Shown here in pieces: positions 1 through 7,879 of a stretch of DNA of 64,000 nucleotides. Origin of the DNA: a virus; the IMG/VR virus record IMGVR_UViG_3300045051_000720, positions 1 through 64,000 of that record; one strand, 5' to 3'. A model generated the notes under the pieces. The model did no database searches. It saw only the letters and a program-made list of their open reading frames with translations, and had not been told where the DNA came from. Each line of letters starts with the position of its first letter. Positions within the stretch are counted from its first letter, which is position 1. The position numbers and the translations under genes are program-made.

Positions 1-40
1 CGCGGTCGGACAACCGCGCTTTGACCTCGGCGCTGTTCAC
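1..40 (-). CDS. Partial phage protein, N-terminus only
   Basis: A GTG at 38-40 overlaps the TGA of the upstream gene (GTGA, four-base overlap) and opens a frame reading MNSAEVKARLSDR before leaving the left edge. The N-terminus resembles a common phage protein that starts with a motif like AEVKARL and sits next to replication genes; that is recollection, not a search result. Only 13 codons are visible, so function cannot be assigned. Confidence 0.5.
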   Translation of the reverse strand, partial: MNSAEVKARLSDR

Positions 41-840
41 GAGCGCGTTCGTTTGACAGATTCGGCGTCGCCTAATTGCGGCAGCCGCAAAGGACGATCA
101 CAGCGATTCAGCCAATTGATGAATCGCCTTCGATTTGGCTGGCGATTATTTGCCGTGCACCACGCCGTCATCTTCGCCAACTCCCGCCGCACGTCGATTC
201 CGTAGTAGGCCACGTCGGATTCGAGTGATTTGAGCCATCCATCATCGTCAACCGGATCGGCAGCAGCCGATCGTTTTGGCTTCTTCACTTCTTCTGTATT
301 TGCGTCTGCGTCTGCTTCTGTCTCTGCTTGTGCTGACATTGCTGACAATGATTGACTGTGATTGACTGTAATTGACTTTTGCTGACACGACGTTGACGGA
401 TTAGCGCGGCGTTGTCTTTCTCTAAATTCCTGCTGCTTCAGTCGGTTATATTGTCGGCGCTCGTCCGCGGACATCTTTTCCCGGTATTTCGCGTGATTCA
501 GTATCACCCAGCCGCCGTCGACGACCTCAATACGCCGGCCCTCAAAATCCTTCGTCCGTGAAAAGCTATCCGGTGAGGATAGGATTTGAAGAGCCGTTTC
601 GGTTTCGGGCAACGAGACCCGGGCCATGTCAGCCAAGCCAGGGACCGACGCCTCAACAATCCCGTGTTTATTGGCCATCGCCAACATCGTGATCCACACG
701 ATCTTTGTCTCTTTCGACTCACGCCAGATTGTTGAAGCAATGATGGAGCCAAACAGTTTCGTGTAACCATTCATGTCAACGCGATTGATGACGCCGAGTT
801 GACTGCGAAGAGTCAAGAAATCCTTAGGGACAATTCTCAT
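37..840 (-). CDS. Phage replisome organiser (DnaT/DnaD-like)
   Basis: Probable replication initiation or helicase-loading accessory protein. The N-terminal ~110 residues (MNGYTKLFGSII onward, with IWRESKETKIVWITMLAMA and SVPGLADMA) have the winged-helix layout typical of phage replisome organisers: a small winged helix that judges chromosome versus phage origin DNA. A basic, Q/R-rich linker and a low-complexity acidic stretch follow. The C-terminal ~60 residues (WLKSLESDVAYYGIDV...RRRFINWLNRC) match the DnaT-like helical domain. An alternative start is the ATG at 772-774 (MNGYTKLF), where similarity to the family begins. Neither start has a clear Shine-Dalgarno. It is coupled by GTGA to the next gene. 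Confidence 0.7.
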   Translation of the reverse strand: MRIVPKDFLTLRSQLGVINRVDMNGYTKLFGSIIASTIWRESKETKIVWITMLAMANKHGIVEASVPGLADMARVSLPETETALQILSSPDSFSRTKDFEGRRIEVVDGGWVILNHAKYREKMSADERRQYNRLKQQEFRERQRRANPSTSCQQKSITVNHSQSLSAMSAQAETEADADANTEEVKKPKRSAAADPVDDDGWLKSLESDVAYYGIDVRRELAKMTAWCTANNRQPNRRRFINWLNRCDRPLRLPQLGDAESVKRTRS

Positions 841-918
841 GCCAGCGGGCGGAAAGTTACCGCTTCGCGCGGTCGAACAGCGCGAACAGCGCGGACGTGG
901 CTTCGGCGCCGAAGGAGG

Positions 919-1917
919 TCATACGCCGCACATGCCTTCGCACTCCGCGTTGAACCCGGCGAGAATACCCTGGCCGCGGTCTTCGTCGGTCGAAAGGTCA
1001 ACTTGGTCGAGTGGCACACAGGAGCGGTGAAGGAACGGTGTGCTGTTGAAGTTCTGCGAATGCAGCTTCTCTCTCTGCACCCCCTTCTCGAACTGCACCG
1101 CCTTCTCGAACTCGGCGGGCTCGCTATCACGAAGCCGTCGCCATTCCGAGTTTGAATGATGCGGGCAATAGACGCACGCGGAGCGCGGCGGCTCGGGAAA
1201 GTTATGCGCCGTCATCCACCGTTTACAGTCGTGCCGCGACATTTCTTTTTCGATGAGCGGCCACCGCGACCGCAGCCACGGATCGCGCGACGGCTTCATG
1301 CGCGCCATCTCGTCGAGCGAGATTCCGATCCACTGAATAGCCAAGCAGTCTGCCTGCATGGCATTCCATTCGGCTTTCGGAAACGCGGGCACCGCTGGAA
1401 TTGGTTTGCCTGCCTTGCGCGCGGCCTCCGCTGCGGCGGACAATTTCTTCCAAGCGGACCAGACACGAAGTTCGGTGCGCCATTTCTTGCGCCACTCACG
1501 CAACACAAGAATGCCGACAAGTTCAGCGGCCTTTGTCTTGATCGGGATGAGTTTGAAATCTCGCGTGCAGCCGCGAAGCTTCACCTTTCCCTTATCGCCA
1601 TTGGCGGCTTTCGCGAAAAATGGGATGTTTGTCGTTGTGAATCGCCGACCGTCCTTCGTGAACTTCATTTTCAGCGCCGATGCACTGAGGCTGCCCGCGG
1701 TGACGCGGTAGAGTGGAAAGCTATGCGCGCCCAATCCGTTTGATAGACGCGGCTCCAGCCAATCCAGCCAACGGTAAACGCTCGCCGGTTCGTCCTGCGT
1801 ATCGGCGAAGATTGCCGCGTTCGGCATCGGCGTGATTTCGCCGAATGCCGCCATCAACGCCATGGTTGAAGATTGCACGCCAGCCCCGAGGGAAATGATG
1901 TGGAGTGGTTCGCTCAT
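919..1917 (-). CDS. PAPS-reductase-like adenine nucleotide alpha-hydrolase
   Basis: 332-residue member of the PP-loop ATPase/PAPS reductase superfamily. The N-terminus has the nucleotide-binding loop SLGAGVQSSTMALMA, a variant of the SGGxDS PP-loop. A conserved CVYCPHHSNSEWRRLRD segment near residue 250 and terminal Cys residues (CEGMCGV) suggest a bound metal or iron-sulfur cluster. Phage copies are common beside replication and recombination genes. They are usually annotated as phosphoadenosine phosphosulfate sulfotransferases, but the real role is unsettled: DndC-like DNA or tRNA sulfur modification, or a defence or counter-defence function. The ATG start at 1917 follows directly the preceding small-gene cassette. 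Confidence 0.75.
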   Translation of the reverse strand: MSEPLHIISLGAGVQSSTMALMAAFGEITPMPNAAIFADTQDEPASVYRWLDWLEPRLSNGLGAHSFPLYRVTAGSLSASALKMKFTKDGRRFTTTNIPFFAKAANGDKGKVKLRGCTRDFKLIPIKTKAAELVGILVLREWRKKWRTELRVWSAWKKLSAAAEAARKAGKPIPAVPAFPKAEWNAMQADCLAIQWIGISLDEMARMKPSRDPWLRSRWPLIEKEMSRHDCKRWMTAHNFPEPPRSACVYCPHHSNSEWRRLRDSEPAEFEKAVQFEKGVQREKLHSQNFNSTPFLHRSCVPLDQVDLSTDEDRGQGILAGFNAECEGMCGV

Positions 1918-1957
1918 AGTTTTCTCGTCTCAGTCGCCGCTTGGCCGAAGGGCGCGG

Positions 1958-2158
1958 TCATGGGGTGATGCGACGAATGACCCGTGCGTCCGGTGTGATG
2001 GGTTCGCCCTCGGCAATTTCCCAGTCGCCGCGATTGCCGATCCATGGAAACGGAGGACGCCACTTCAAATCCTCGCGGTCAAGGATGCGATCACCATTTC
2101 GGACTTGGCCGTAAATCACACGACGCCAGCCGGCGGGAATCTTGATTTGAGCGTTCAT
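1958..2158 (-). CDS. Small conserved phage protein
   Basis: 66 residues, starting MNAQIKIPAGWRRVIYGQV. The GWRR...GDRI...W...G pattern is typical of a family of short phage proteins of unknown function. Its ATG overlaps the TGA of the upstream gene (ATGA at 2155-2158), so it is translationally coupled. No membrane segment or Cys cluster. Confidence 0.6.
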   Translation of the reverse strand: MNAQIKIPAGWRRVIYGQVRNGDRILDREDLKWRPPFPWIGNRGDWEIAEGEPITPDARVIRRITP

Positions 2159-2355
2159 GGAAATCTGTCTCCGCGCATCGGCGACCAGTAGTAGACGGGT
2201 TCCTCTTTCGCGGCGATAAACGCGTCGCGCATCGGAATATATCGCGCGTCGGCAATCTCGGCGGCTTTGCGAAACTGCTCACGGCTGCGTTCGCGTCGAC
2301 GCTGATGCGCCTCGGTTAGCGGTCCGACGAAGTGTCGCGTTCCGGGGCCGGTCAT
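2155..2355 (-). CDS. Small basic/acidic hypothetical protein
   Basis: 66 residues with a charged helical middle (AHQRRRERSREQFRKAAEI). Function not recognised. It is framed by ATGA overlaps on both sides, which is the main evidence that it is a real cistron. Confidence 0.55.
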   Translation of the reverse strand: MTGPGTRHFVGPLTEAHQRRRERSREQFRKAAEIADARYIPMRDAFIAAKEEPVYYWSPMRGDRFP

Positions 2356-2546
2356 GTGCGTGGCTCCAATAGCTCCTTAGCGTCTTCGATGTTGTGTTCA
2401 CACTGGCCGCAAGAACACCAGTAATCGGGTTTCTCTGGTCGCTGCGTCGCGATTCGCCCAACGAACTCGCGTAACCGGGCGATCTCTGCGGCTTGTTCAG
2501 CAACAAGCTGCGCCTGTTGAGCAATGAAAGAAACCTCGCCTTTCAC
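2352..2546 (-). CDS. Small coiled-coil protein with Cys/His cluster
   Basis: 64 residues. I place the start at the GTG at 2544-2546 because it overlaps the upstream stop as GTGA, the coupling used throughout this block; an ATG 51 bases upstream is in frame but lies inside the preceding gene. The N-terminal half is a short coiled coil (QQAQLVAEQAAEIARL). The C-terminal half has CSCGQCEH, a likely zinc-binding knuckle. Function unknown. Confidence 0.55.
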   Translation of the reverse strand: MKGEVSFIAQQAQLVAEQAAEIARLREFVGRIATQRPEKPDYWCSCGQCEHNIEDAKELLEPRT

Positions 2547-2974
2547 GGCTCGCTCCTTTTGTCGGCGTCGCGCACCTCTTCCCATCGCGCCCGCCACGTC
2601 TTCCCGTCGGCGGTCTTGAGCGTGATCGTGACTTCCTCGGGCTTCTGCGGCGCGAGATACGGACGCTTCATTGGAAACAATGATTCATACACCTCTTGCC
2701 CTTGTGGGCAGCCGCTAATGGACAAAAATTCACCAAATCCATGCGCCCAAAGACGAACATCACCCCCGGATGCAAAGGTCATTATCGTCTCAATCTTTCC
2801 TTGTAAAATAACCAGCGGTGATGTGTTTAATACCGCCGTATCAGGCGGGTGGAATTGCGGTGTGCTCGATATGTTTCCGCCGTCGTAAAGGTCTGGTTTT
2901 TTGTCCTGCGCTGCGAGGAATATGGTAAACGCGAGCCCAATGGCGATGGCGATGATTGTGGTGATAGTTTTCAT
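2543..2974 (-). CDS. Exported or membrane-anchored hypothetical protein
   Basis: 143 residues. The first ~22 residues (MKTITTIIAIAIGLAFTIFL) form a signal peptide or N-terminal anchor with an LAAQ end. The rest is soluble with no recognised domain. Its stop overlaps the GTG of the next gene. It may act in the envelope, for example in superinfection exclusion, but nothing in the sequence proves this. Confidence 0.5.
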   Translation of the reverse strand: MKTITTIIAIAIGLAFTIFLAAQDKKPDLYDGGNISSTPQFHPPDTAVLNTSPLVILQGKIETIMTFASGGDVRLWAHGFGEFLSISGCPQGQEVYESLFPMKRPYLAPQKPEEVTITLKTADGKTWRARWEEVRDADKRSEP

Positions 2975-2978
2975 GGAT

Positions 2979-3074
2979 TCAGTGAGTCTTCTGCGCGTCG
3001 CGCACCAGCCACCCGACCAGCGCGCCGACCGCCGCTGCGATGCAGACCACGATGCAGATTGCCGTGGCGCTCAT
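2979..3074 (-). CDS. 31-residue single-pass membrane peptide
   Basis: Very short frame MSATAICIVVCIAAAVGALV plus GWLVRDAQKTH, i.e. one hydrophobic segment followed by a charged tail. The ATG at 3072-3074 overlaps the TGA of the upstream gene (ATGA) and its own stop lies 4 bases before the next ATG, filling what would otherwise be the only gap in this gene chain. Small membrane peptides of this kind occur in many phage early regions; function unknown. Confidence 0.5.
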   Translation of the reverse strand: MSATAICIVVCIAAAVGALVGWLVRDAQKTH

Positions 3075-3256
3075 GGTAGTTGTCTGGATTCCAAGTCTGC
3101 GATCATCTCGTTGAGTTCGGCGTCTGACGGCGCATATCCGTTTTCCTCACGGAAAGCATCAGCCACACGCTGCCGCCGGTCCGCAATGTCCTGCCCGAGC
3201 CAGTCGTCTTGCTGCGCGTTCGCCCAGGAGTGGAGGTCGCGGTCGTGGTCGCTCAT
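3071..3256 (-). CDS. Small acidic hypothetical protein
   Basis: 61 residues starting MSDHDRDLHSWANAQQ. The ATG at 3254-3256 overlaps the preceding stop as ATGA, so this start is preferred over the in-frame ATG 18 bases upstream. The sequence looks helical (FREENGYAPSDAELNEMI). No family recognised. Confidence 0.55.
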   Translation of the reverse strand: MSDHDRDLHSWANAQQDDWLGQDIADRRQRVADAFREENGYAPSDAELNEMIADLESRQLP

Positions 3257-3573
3257 TTGATTTCTAGCCGCCATTTTTCGCCGCCGTCCTTGCGCATCAC
3301 GTCAATTGCGGCGCGTAACGGCAATTCCGTCACGATTGAATAGGCTTTCGCCGATGCGGGTAGGCCGTTGATGCTCGCCGCGCACGGATGCTGCTCAAGC
3401 CAGTCGAGCCGCTCGGTATCGCTCAGCGCACTACCAAGGAGCGCCCGCATCTGTGCGCCGTCGCTCAGCACGGTTTGCACGGCGCCAACCAACCCACTCC
3501 AGTCGCGGAACGGTTCGTTCGGATGGCTGATGTGCCATTCGAGAAAGCGGGTCAGGTATTCGTCGGCGGTCAT
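3253..3573 (-). CDS. Hypothetical phage protein with TERLDWLE motif
   Basis: 106 residues from the ATG at 3571-3573, which overlaps the stop of the exonuclease gene (ATGA). It contains SALSDTERLDWLEQHP, a motif seen in many small phage proteins of unknown function near recombination genes. The C-terminus is a short basic segment (RKDGGEKWRLEIK). The longer upstream extension overlaps the exonuclease and is not supported. Confidence 0.55.
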   Translation of the reverse strand: MTADEYLTRFLEWHISHPNEPFRDWSGLVGAVQTVLSDGAQMRALLGSALSDTERLDWLEQHPCAASINGLPASAKAYSIVTELPLRAAIDVMRKDGGEKWRLEIK

Positions 3574-4439
3574 TGTGATTGCCTTAGTTTCCACTCCGAC
3601 AGCGACACAGGCCGCGGCTCGTTCGGTTCGCCCGGCCAAACTCCGCTCTCGTAGCAACGCGCCAGCAACTGCAAATCAGCCATCACCTCGCGCGTGCCGA
3701 CGTTCAACGACTCCGCATCCGGCAACCGAATGGAGCACTCGAAAGGCTCCTGCTTCTCCACCACGAGATTCACGCACTGCGGCACGAAAGTTTCCACGCC
3801 GAGCACGCGCGCAACGACAAGCCGGTAAAAAGCGTCGCTCTTGTAGTAGTTAAATTTCTCGTACTGGTGATCGAAATCGTCTAGGCATTCGATTGTCTTG
3901 ACGTTCATCAGCAGCGGGCCGGCGGTCGCCTTCGGATCGAACCAATCGACGCGCGCCTGTACGGCGAAACCAGGAAGCTGGTGGCGAAACGTAACCTCGG
4001 GTGTGCCGCAGTTCAGCAACTCGGCGGCAGCCGGTTTCTCCCGCACGGCGTCAACCATGCGCTCGGCGAGATCGACTGATTCGCGGGCGATGATTTCGCG
4101 GGAGCCGCGCTCCTTTTCAAAACCATCCCACCACGAAATTGAATCACAGGTTTTCTGTGACGGTTTGGCGGCACAACGGAATCGCCGCAAGTCCTCCGGC
4201 GCATCATCGGGAATCACGACGTACCGCTCCGCGAATACCTTCGGCCCCTCCAGCGCAAGGCAGTGGAAGGCGCGGCCAAATTGCAGCGCCTCCGTGTCTT
4301 TGGGTGGCGGCATAGTCCGCTGAATCCACCGCTTGAAGAAAATCAGCGGACGCGGGCGCAAGTCGTCGAGTTGGCCGGCGCGAACGGCATCGCTTGCGAG
4401 GTAGTCCGCGAAACTTTCGTTCAGGATTCCTGTGCTCAT
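3570..4439 (-). CDS. PD-(D/E)XK exonuclease, RecE/DUF3799 type
   Basis: 289 residues. Likely the 5'-3' double-strand exonuclease partner of the adjacent RecT protein. Visible family marks are FGRAFHCLALE (~residue 54), the basic/acidic middle segment, and the catalytic core: VTFRHQLPGFAVQARVDWFD followed by LLMNVKTI, corresponding to the E...D...xVKT signature of this nuclease fold. A helical YEKFNYYKSDAFYRLVV segment follows, where family members carry a conserved Q/Y helix. The gene overlaps recT by ATGA, so the pair should be made in step. Length is normal for the C-terminal nuclease domain alone. Confidence 0.8.
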   Translation of the reverse strand: MSTGILNESFADYLASDAVRAGQLDDLRPRPLIFFKRWIQRTMPPPKDTEALQFGRAFHCLALEGPKVFAERYVVIPDDAPEDLRRFRCAAKPSQKTCDSISWWDGFEKERGSREIIARESVDLAERMVDAVREKPAAAELLNCGTPEVTFRHQLPGFAVQARVDWFDPKATAGPLLMNVKTIECLDDFDHQYEKFNYYKSDAFYRLVVARVLGVETFVPQCVNLVVEKQEPFECSIRLPDAESLNVGTREVMADLQLLARCYESGVWPGEPNEPRPVSLSEWKLRQSQ

Positions 4440-5140
4440 GGTGCGGCGGTAGTCGCGGGTTTTTCCAAGTCGCTAAGACTCGGCGTGACGTTCTTCTCCG
4501 GCTCGGGATGGTCGCGCAGCTCTTCGATGGTCTTCAAGCCGCGCAGCAAATCTGGGAAAGCGTCCCGCAGGCAGAATGTGCGCGCCCGCATCAGCAACAT
4601 CCGGTCAGGATATTGGGACCACGGACCGGTTTTACCCCACAATCCAGCCCTCTTGGCCATCGCGACGGTGAACGATCGCACGATGGGTTCGGCGCGCTCC
4701 TTACGCTTGACGGTCACACGGAATCCCATCTCGTCGCCAGTCCCGATCATCTCGTCCTTGTATGAGTCGATGAGAGACTGACAAACCCCTGGAACAGCGT
4801 CACCCCAAAGCGCGGGGCGACCGTTGATAAGAGCGATGTTTTGGAGCGATGCCATCGGCCCAAGCCCCACCTCGGCGCCGAATTGAATAGCGACCAGCAC
4901 GGCCTCCGGCGTACCGAACCCCTTCGGCGCCATGCCAGAGGTAATGACCGCCTTCGCGAAAATAAAGGCGTCCGCCATGCTGCGCAGCGACACGCCGCGT
5001 TCGTCGTAGGGGATGAGTTCGCTGCGCTTTGGACCGCCGGCGATCGGCACGATCGGCGCGGGTGATGGCGTCGGTTGCTGGCCTGTGGACTCAGCCTGCG
5101 TAGCCAGCTCCAGCGTTTCGGATTCGGGATGTTTTGTCAT
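4436..5140 (-). CDS. recT: RecT-family single-strand annealing protein
   Basis: 234 residues. The core spans residues ~55-205: a helical N-terminal region (MADAFIFAKAVITSGMAPKGF), the conserved EAVLVAIQFGAEVGLGPMAS, then NIALINGRPALWGDAVPG, and the helical DRMLLMRARTFCLRDAFPDLL near the C-terminus. These are the typical RecT landmarks. A Pro/Gln-rich N-terminal tail and a short acidic C-terminus flank the core. It anneals complementary single strands made by the coupled exonuclease. A second possible annealing protein lies at 54.0 kb, so the genome may carry two systems. Confidence 0.8.
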   Translation of the reverse strand: MTKHPESETLELATQAESTGQQPTPSPAPIVPIAGGPKRSELIPYDERGVSLRSMADAFIFAKAVITSGMAPKGFGTPEAVLVAIQFGAEVGLGPMASLQNIALINGRPALWGDAVPGVCQSLIDSYKDEMIGTGDEMGFRVTVKRKERAEPIVRSFTVAMAKRAGLWGKTGPWSQYPDRMLLMRARTFCLRDAFPDLLRGLKTIEELRDHPEPEKNVTPSLSDLEKPATTAAP

Positions 5141-5150
5141 TGGAAAATGG

Positions 5151-5378
5151 TTACAGCACCACGACCGCCAGTTGCGACCCCTCCGGCATCTGCAGGTAGG
5201 CGACGCCGGGGTAGTACGGGTCTTTGTGGACGAACTCGACGCCGGGAACGGGAATGCCGTTCACGGCGAAACAGCGCGACGGTCTTGCGCTGACGACTTC
5301 GCGAATCGTCCCGTTGAGCACGAAGCACGCGCCGGCTCGCACCGTGCGCACGTCTTGGCGGATTATGGTCGGGTTCAT
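5151..5378 (-). CDS. Small hypothetical protein
   Basis: 75 residues starting MNPTIIRQDVRTVRAG, mostly beta-like with a PYYPGVAYLQMPEG segment near the end. The ATG overlaps the previous stop (ATGA). It sits just upstream of recT in the same leftward chain. No recognised domain. Confidence 0.5.
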   Translation of the reverse strand: MNPTIIRQDVRTVRAGACFVLNGTIREVVSARPSRCFAVNGIPVPGVEFVHKDPYYPGVAYLQMPEGSQLAVVVL

Positions 5379-5608
5379 GCGTGCTCCGTGGTGTAGTGCG
5401 GCGGGACCTCTTGCTCTTGGGCGGCGACGGCGCGATCTAGCGCCGCGCAGAGCCGTTCTCGCGACGGGCCTTCCTTGTCGTCTTGCTCACACATGACGCC
5501 GAGCGCGCCGAGAAGGCTGTGTAAAACTAACATCGCGCGATGGTCGTCGAGCGACGTAACCCGCCAGCGCAAGGCGGCGATTCGATGTGTGTAGTCTGGA
5601 CTGATCAT
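5375..5608 (-). CDS. Small hypothetical protein
   Basis: 77 residues from the ATG at 5606-5608 (MISPDYTHRIAALRWR), chosen because it overlaps the upstream stop as ATGA. Predicted helical, slightly acidic. The longer frame upstream lies inside the neighbouring gene and is not supported. Confidence 0.5.
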   Translation of the reverse strand: MISPDYTHRIAALRWRVTSLDDHRAMLVLHSLLGALGVMCEQDDKEGPSRERLCAALDRAVAAQEQEVPPHYTTEHA

Positions 5609-5850
5609 GGAATTGTCTTCGGCAAGTCCGCCGCCGCGATCGTCGTCTTCCCGTAGTTCGCGCCCGGTCGCATCTGCTTCGCCTCGCGGATGAGCTCCGT
5701 CGATTCGCGCATGATTTCCCGCGTCGCGTCGTCCGCGCGTTCCGAGTAGAGCGCGAGCTGTTGCACCGCGACGAAAAGCGCGTCGCACAGTCGGCTGTTC
5801 ATCAGCGCGAGGCGGTCGGCGTCAGTCTCCGGTGAATTCGCGTTTGGCAT
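5605..5850 (-). CDS. Small helical hypothetical protein
   Basis: 81 residues, largely alpha-helical (LMNSRLCDALFVAVQQLALY). Coupled to the downstream gene by ATGA and overlapping the upstream gene by 29 bases. No recognised domain. Confidence 0.5.
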   Translation of the reverse strand: MPNANSPETDADRLALMNSRLCDALFVAVQQLALYSERADDATREIMRESTELIREAKQMRPGANYGKTTIAAADLPKTIP

Positions 5851-6082
5851 AGCACTCCCGCAGGTATTCCGCGTCGCGAAACCGCACCGGGTACGACCGC
5901 CGCGCCTTCCCGCCCATCAGCGCCAGAATCGCCTCCGTCGCGCTCGGAAACGCCTCCGAGGATGAGCCGTCGGCCCACTCGATCCGGTAGCATCCTGGCG
6001 ACTCCATGCGCACGTCGGCGTCGGCGAGGGTCGCGATTTTGTCGGCGGGGAAAGTTGGTGCGGTGGTGATCATGCGCGTCAT
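5822..6082 (-). CDS. Hypothetical protein
   Basis: 86 residues from the ATG at 6080-6082 (MTRMITTAPTFPADK), which shares one base with the upstream TAA. The middle (GCYRIEWADGSSSEAFPSA) looks like a small beta domain. A second ATG nine bases later is possible. No family recognised. Confidence 0.5.
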   Translation of the reverse strand: MTRMITTAPTFPADKIATLADADVRMESPGCYRIEWADGSSSEAFPSATEAILALMGGKARRSYPVRFRDAEYLRECYAKREFTGD

Positions 6083-6267
6083 TATTCGTCTTGCTTTGGC
6101 CATTCACCGGGCAATTCTTCGTCCGGTTGACTTACAGGCGGCGTCTCGGGGTTGTTACCGGGCGCCGCCTTCGTTTTTACGGTGTTCGTCAGAAGAAACT
6201 CGGCTCGCACGGCCTCATGCTGTTCCTCGTTGAATCGGTACGGTTTCCCTGACGGGTCGGTGGTCAT
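6082..6267 (-). CDS. Small hydrophilic hypothetical protein
   Basis: 61 residues from the ATG at 6265-6267, overlapping the methyltransferase stop as ATGA. Starts MTTDPSGKPYRFNEEQHEAV and ends in a Pro/Glu-rich tail (PPVSQPDEELPGEWPKQDE). No recognised domain. Confidence 0.5.
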   Translation of the reverse strand: MTTDPSGKPYRFNEEQHEAVRAEFLLTNTVKTKAAPGNNPETPPVSQPDEELPGEWPKQDE

Positions 6268-7214
6268 GGCGTGACAGGCCGATAGGTGGCGCCGATCCAT
6301 CGCGCGAGGACCAGCGGAATCTTGGCAATCGTGGCACTTGCGGCCTTGCGCGCCTTGCTCTTGCTGGCGGTGTGTTGCGCCACACCCCATCCGCTACATG
6401 CGCCGCGATAGGCAGCCCCGGCTTTCACCCCTTCGTGCTCGCCCGGATTCGTCAGGTGCTTGGTGTGGCCTTCACCGTCTCGGATGTGCGGCGCGCCGTC
6501 CGTCTTCCTCCCTTTCAAATTTCGTTCTGCGTGGCCGTTGAATGCGAGTCCGGCAACATGCTTTGGGTGGCCGGGTGGATACCAGCCCGCGCCCATCGTC
6601 GTCACCTTCACGCCTTCCACGCCTTCTCTGAATTGGTCGGGACGAATCGCGCTGAGTTGATTACCCGTTCCCGGTTTCGGCGCCTTGGTGCGAGATGCCG
6701 TGATGGGCATCAGCGCCGGCACGTCCCCCCAAAGATAAAATGAGCCGAAGTTCCACTTGGCCCTACCGACCCACGGCTGAGCCCCGCGCACGTTTTCGAC
6801 CACCATCGGAATGTGATGCCCCGCCGCCTCGCACGCCTCGCGCTGAATCCGAAAGCAGGCGTTGAAGAGCTGGTTCAGCTTGTCCAGCTTTTCGCCCGTC
6901 ATGTCGGCGCGAATTGCTGCGGCCTTCGCTTTACCCTTTTTCCACGGCATCGCCATGTAGCTGTACGCTTGGCACGGAGGGCTACAAACTATCAGACCAG
7001 CATCCCTGAATTGGCTTCCGTGCAATGTGAGCACGTCTTGGATTATCAACTCAACATGCGCCGGCCGCGCGACGTTGAATTGTGCGCACATATCCTCGAT
7101 GTCGAAACCCTTAACGCGCCAACCTTCCGCGACCAGCCCTTCAGCCCAGCCATGAAGGCCCGTGAACAGGTCAATCGCGAGCGGCCTTTCCCCAGATGAG
7201 ATTGAAGGCGTCAA
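6264..7214 (-). CDS. DNA (cytosine-5) methyltransferase
   Basis: 316 residues. Motif I is LAIDLFTGLHGWAEG (residues ~12-26, AdoMet binding), motif IV is SPPCQAYSYM with the catalytic Cys at ~81, and motif VI is VVENV (~138-142). The following segment (GRAKWNFGSFYLWGD) is typical of short phage C5-type enzymes. A Gly/His-rich probable recognition region follows. No ATG is available near motif I; a TTG at 7212-7214 preceded by GGAG at seven bases is the best start. It overlaps the upstream HTH-nuclease gene by 44 bases, which could make the pair a compact restriction-modification unit, or simply protect phage DNA. Confidence 0.8.
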   Translation of the reverse strand: MTPSISSGERPLAIDLFTGLHGWAEGLVAEGWRVKGFDIEDMCAQFNVARPAHVELIIQDVLTLHGSQFRDAGLIVCSPPCQAYSYMAMPWKKGKAKAAAIRADMTGEKLDKLNQLFNACFRIQREACEAAGHHIPMVVENVRGAQPWVGRAKWNFGSFYLWGDVPALMPITASRTKAPKPGTGNQLSAIRPDQFREGVEGVKVTTMGAGWYPPGHPKHVAGLAFNGHAERNLKGRKTDGAPHIRDGEGHTKHLTNPGEHEGVKAGAAYRGACSGWGVAQHTASKSKARKAASATIAKIPLVLARWIGATYRPVTP

Positions 7215-7833
7215 GAAATCGCTCCATTTCCGTTTCTCGATAGACGAGAAGTTTTGAACGATGCGGGAAGAGGCGAGGTGAACGATTTGTCACCGCCGAT
7301 GCAGGAATGACGTACAACGGCCCAACGAGCCCGGCGCAATGCACGATAAAGAAATCCACATCGCCGGGGTCGTAACCGGAGCGCACGCCGTTTCGTCGAT
7401 GTCGGTCGAAATTCACTCGGAAGCATTTCGTGCTGAGATCGTAAGTGCCCGATTTTACCTGCAAACGCTTTACGCCGTTTCTGCCAAGCACGATCAAATC
7501 CGTCCTGTGGTTTTGGCATGCTGGTTCCCAGACATCGAAACCCAGCTCGGACAATCTGGTCTTGGCGTAGTTTTCCGAGATAGTTCCTTTCACGGTTGAA
7601 TCGAGTTCGTCCCATTGAGCTTTGAACCGAACGAGGTCGGTATCCTCGATTGACGCCGTTGGAGCGGGGCGTTGCGGCTTCTCTCGGCTGAGCCGCATAG
7701 CCGAAACGATTTTGCTGATCGTTGTGAAGGACCATCCCGTTTGCAATCGGATCGCCTTGAATGTTGCACCTTGGCGATAGAGTTCTGCGACGACCGTTGC
7801 TTGTTGGGCCGTTGGGGATTTCTTTTTTGCCAT
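7171..7833 (-). CDS. HTH plus PD-(D/E)XK endonuclease
   Basis: 220 residues. Residues ~5-50 form a helix-turn-helix (VVAELYRQGATFKAI ... SFTTISKIVSAM) like those of resolvases and intron-type nucleases. Residues ~85-170 form a PD-(D/E)XK fold: KGTISENYAKTRLSELGFDV (conserved E helix), RTDLIVL (catalytic D), KRLQVKSGTY (Q-V-K). This matches the PDDEXK_5/group-I-intron-like nuclease family. Its own promoter lies directly upstream with the -10 box 7 bases from the ATG and no Shine-Dalgarno, suggesting a leaderless mRNA. It interrupts what looks like the beginning of another methyltransferase. Confidence 0.7.
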   Translation of the reverse strand: MAKKKSPTAQQATVVAELYRQGATFKAIRLQTGWSFTTISKIVSAMRLSREKPQRPAPTASIEDTDLVRFKAQWDELDSTVKGTISENYAKTRLSELGFDVWEPACQNHRTDLIVLGRNGVKRLQVKSGTYDLSTKCFRVNFDRHRRNGVRSGYDPGDVDFFIVHCAGLVGPLYVIPASAVTNRSPRLFPHRSKLLVYRETEMERFLDAFNLIWGKAARD

Positions 7834-7840
7834 GAAGTGT

Positions 7841-7869
7841 GTTATATCTTAGCACCTGCGTTGTGCCAA
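7841..7869 (-). promoter_or_regulatory. sigma70-type promoter TTGGCA-N17-TATAAC
   Basis: On the minus strand, TTGGCA (7869-7864) and TATAAC (7846-7841) are separated by exactly 17 bases. The -10 box ends 7 bases before the ATG of the HTH-nuclease, so transcription should start at or near the start codon. Confidence 0.6.
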
Positions 7870-7879
7870 GATGATTTAC

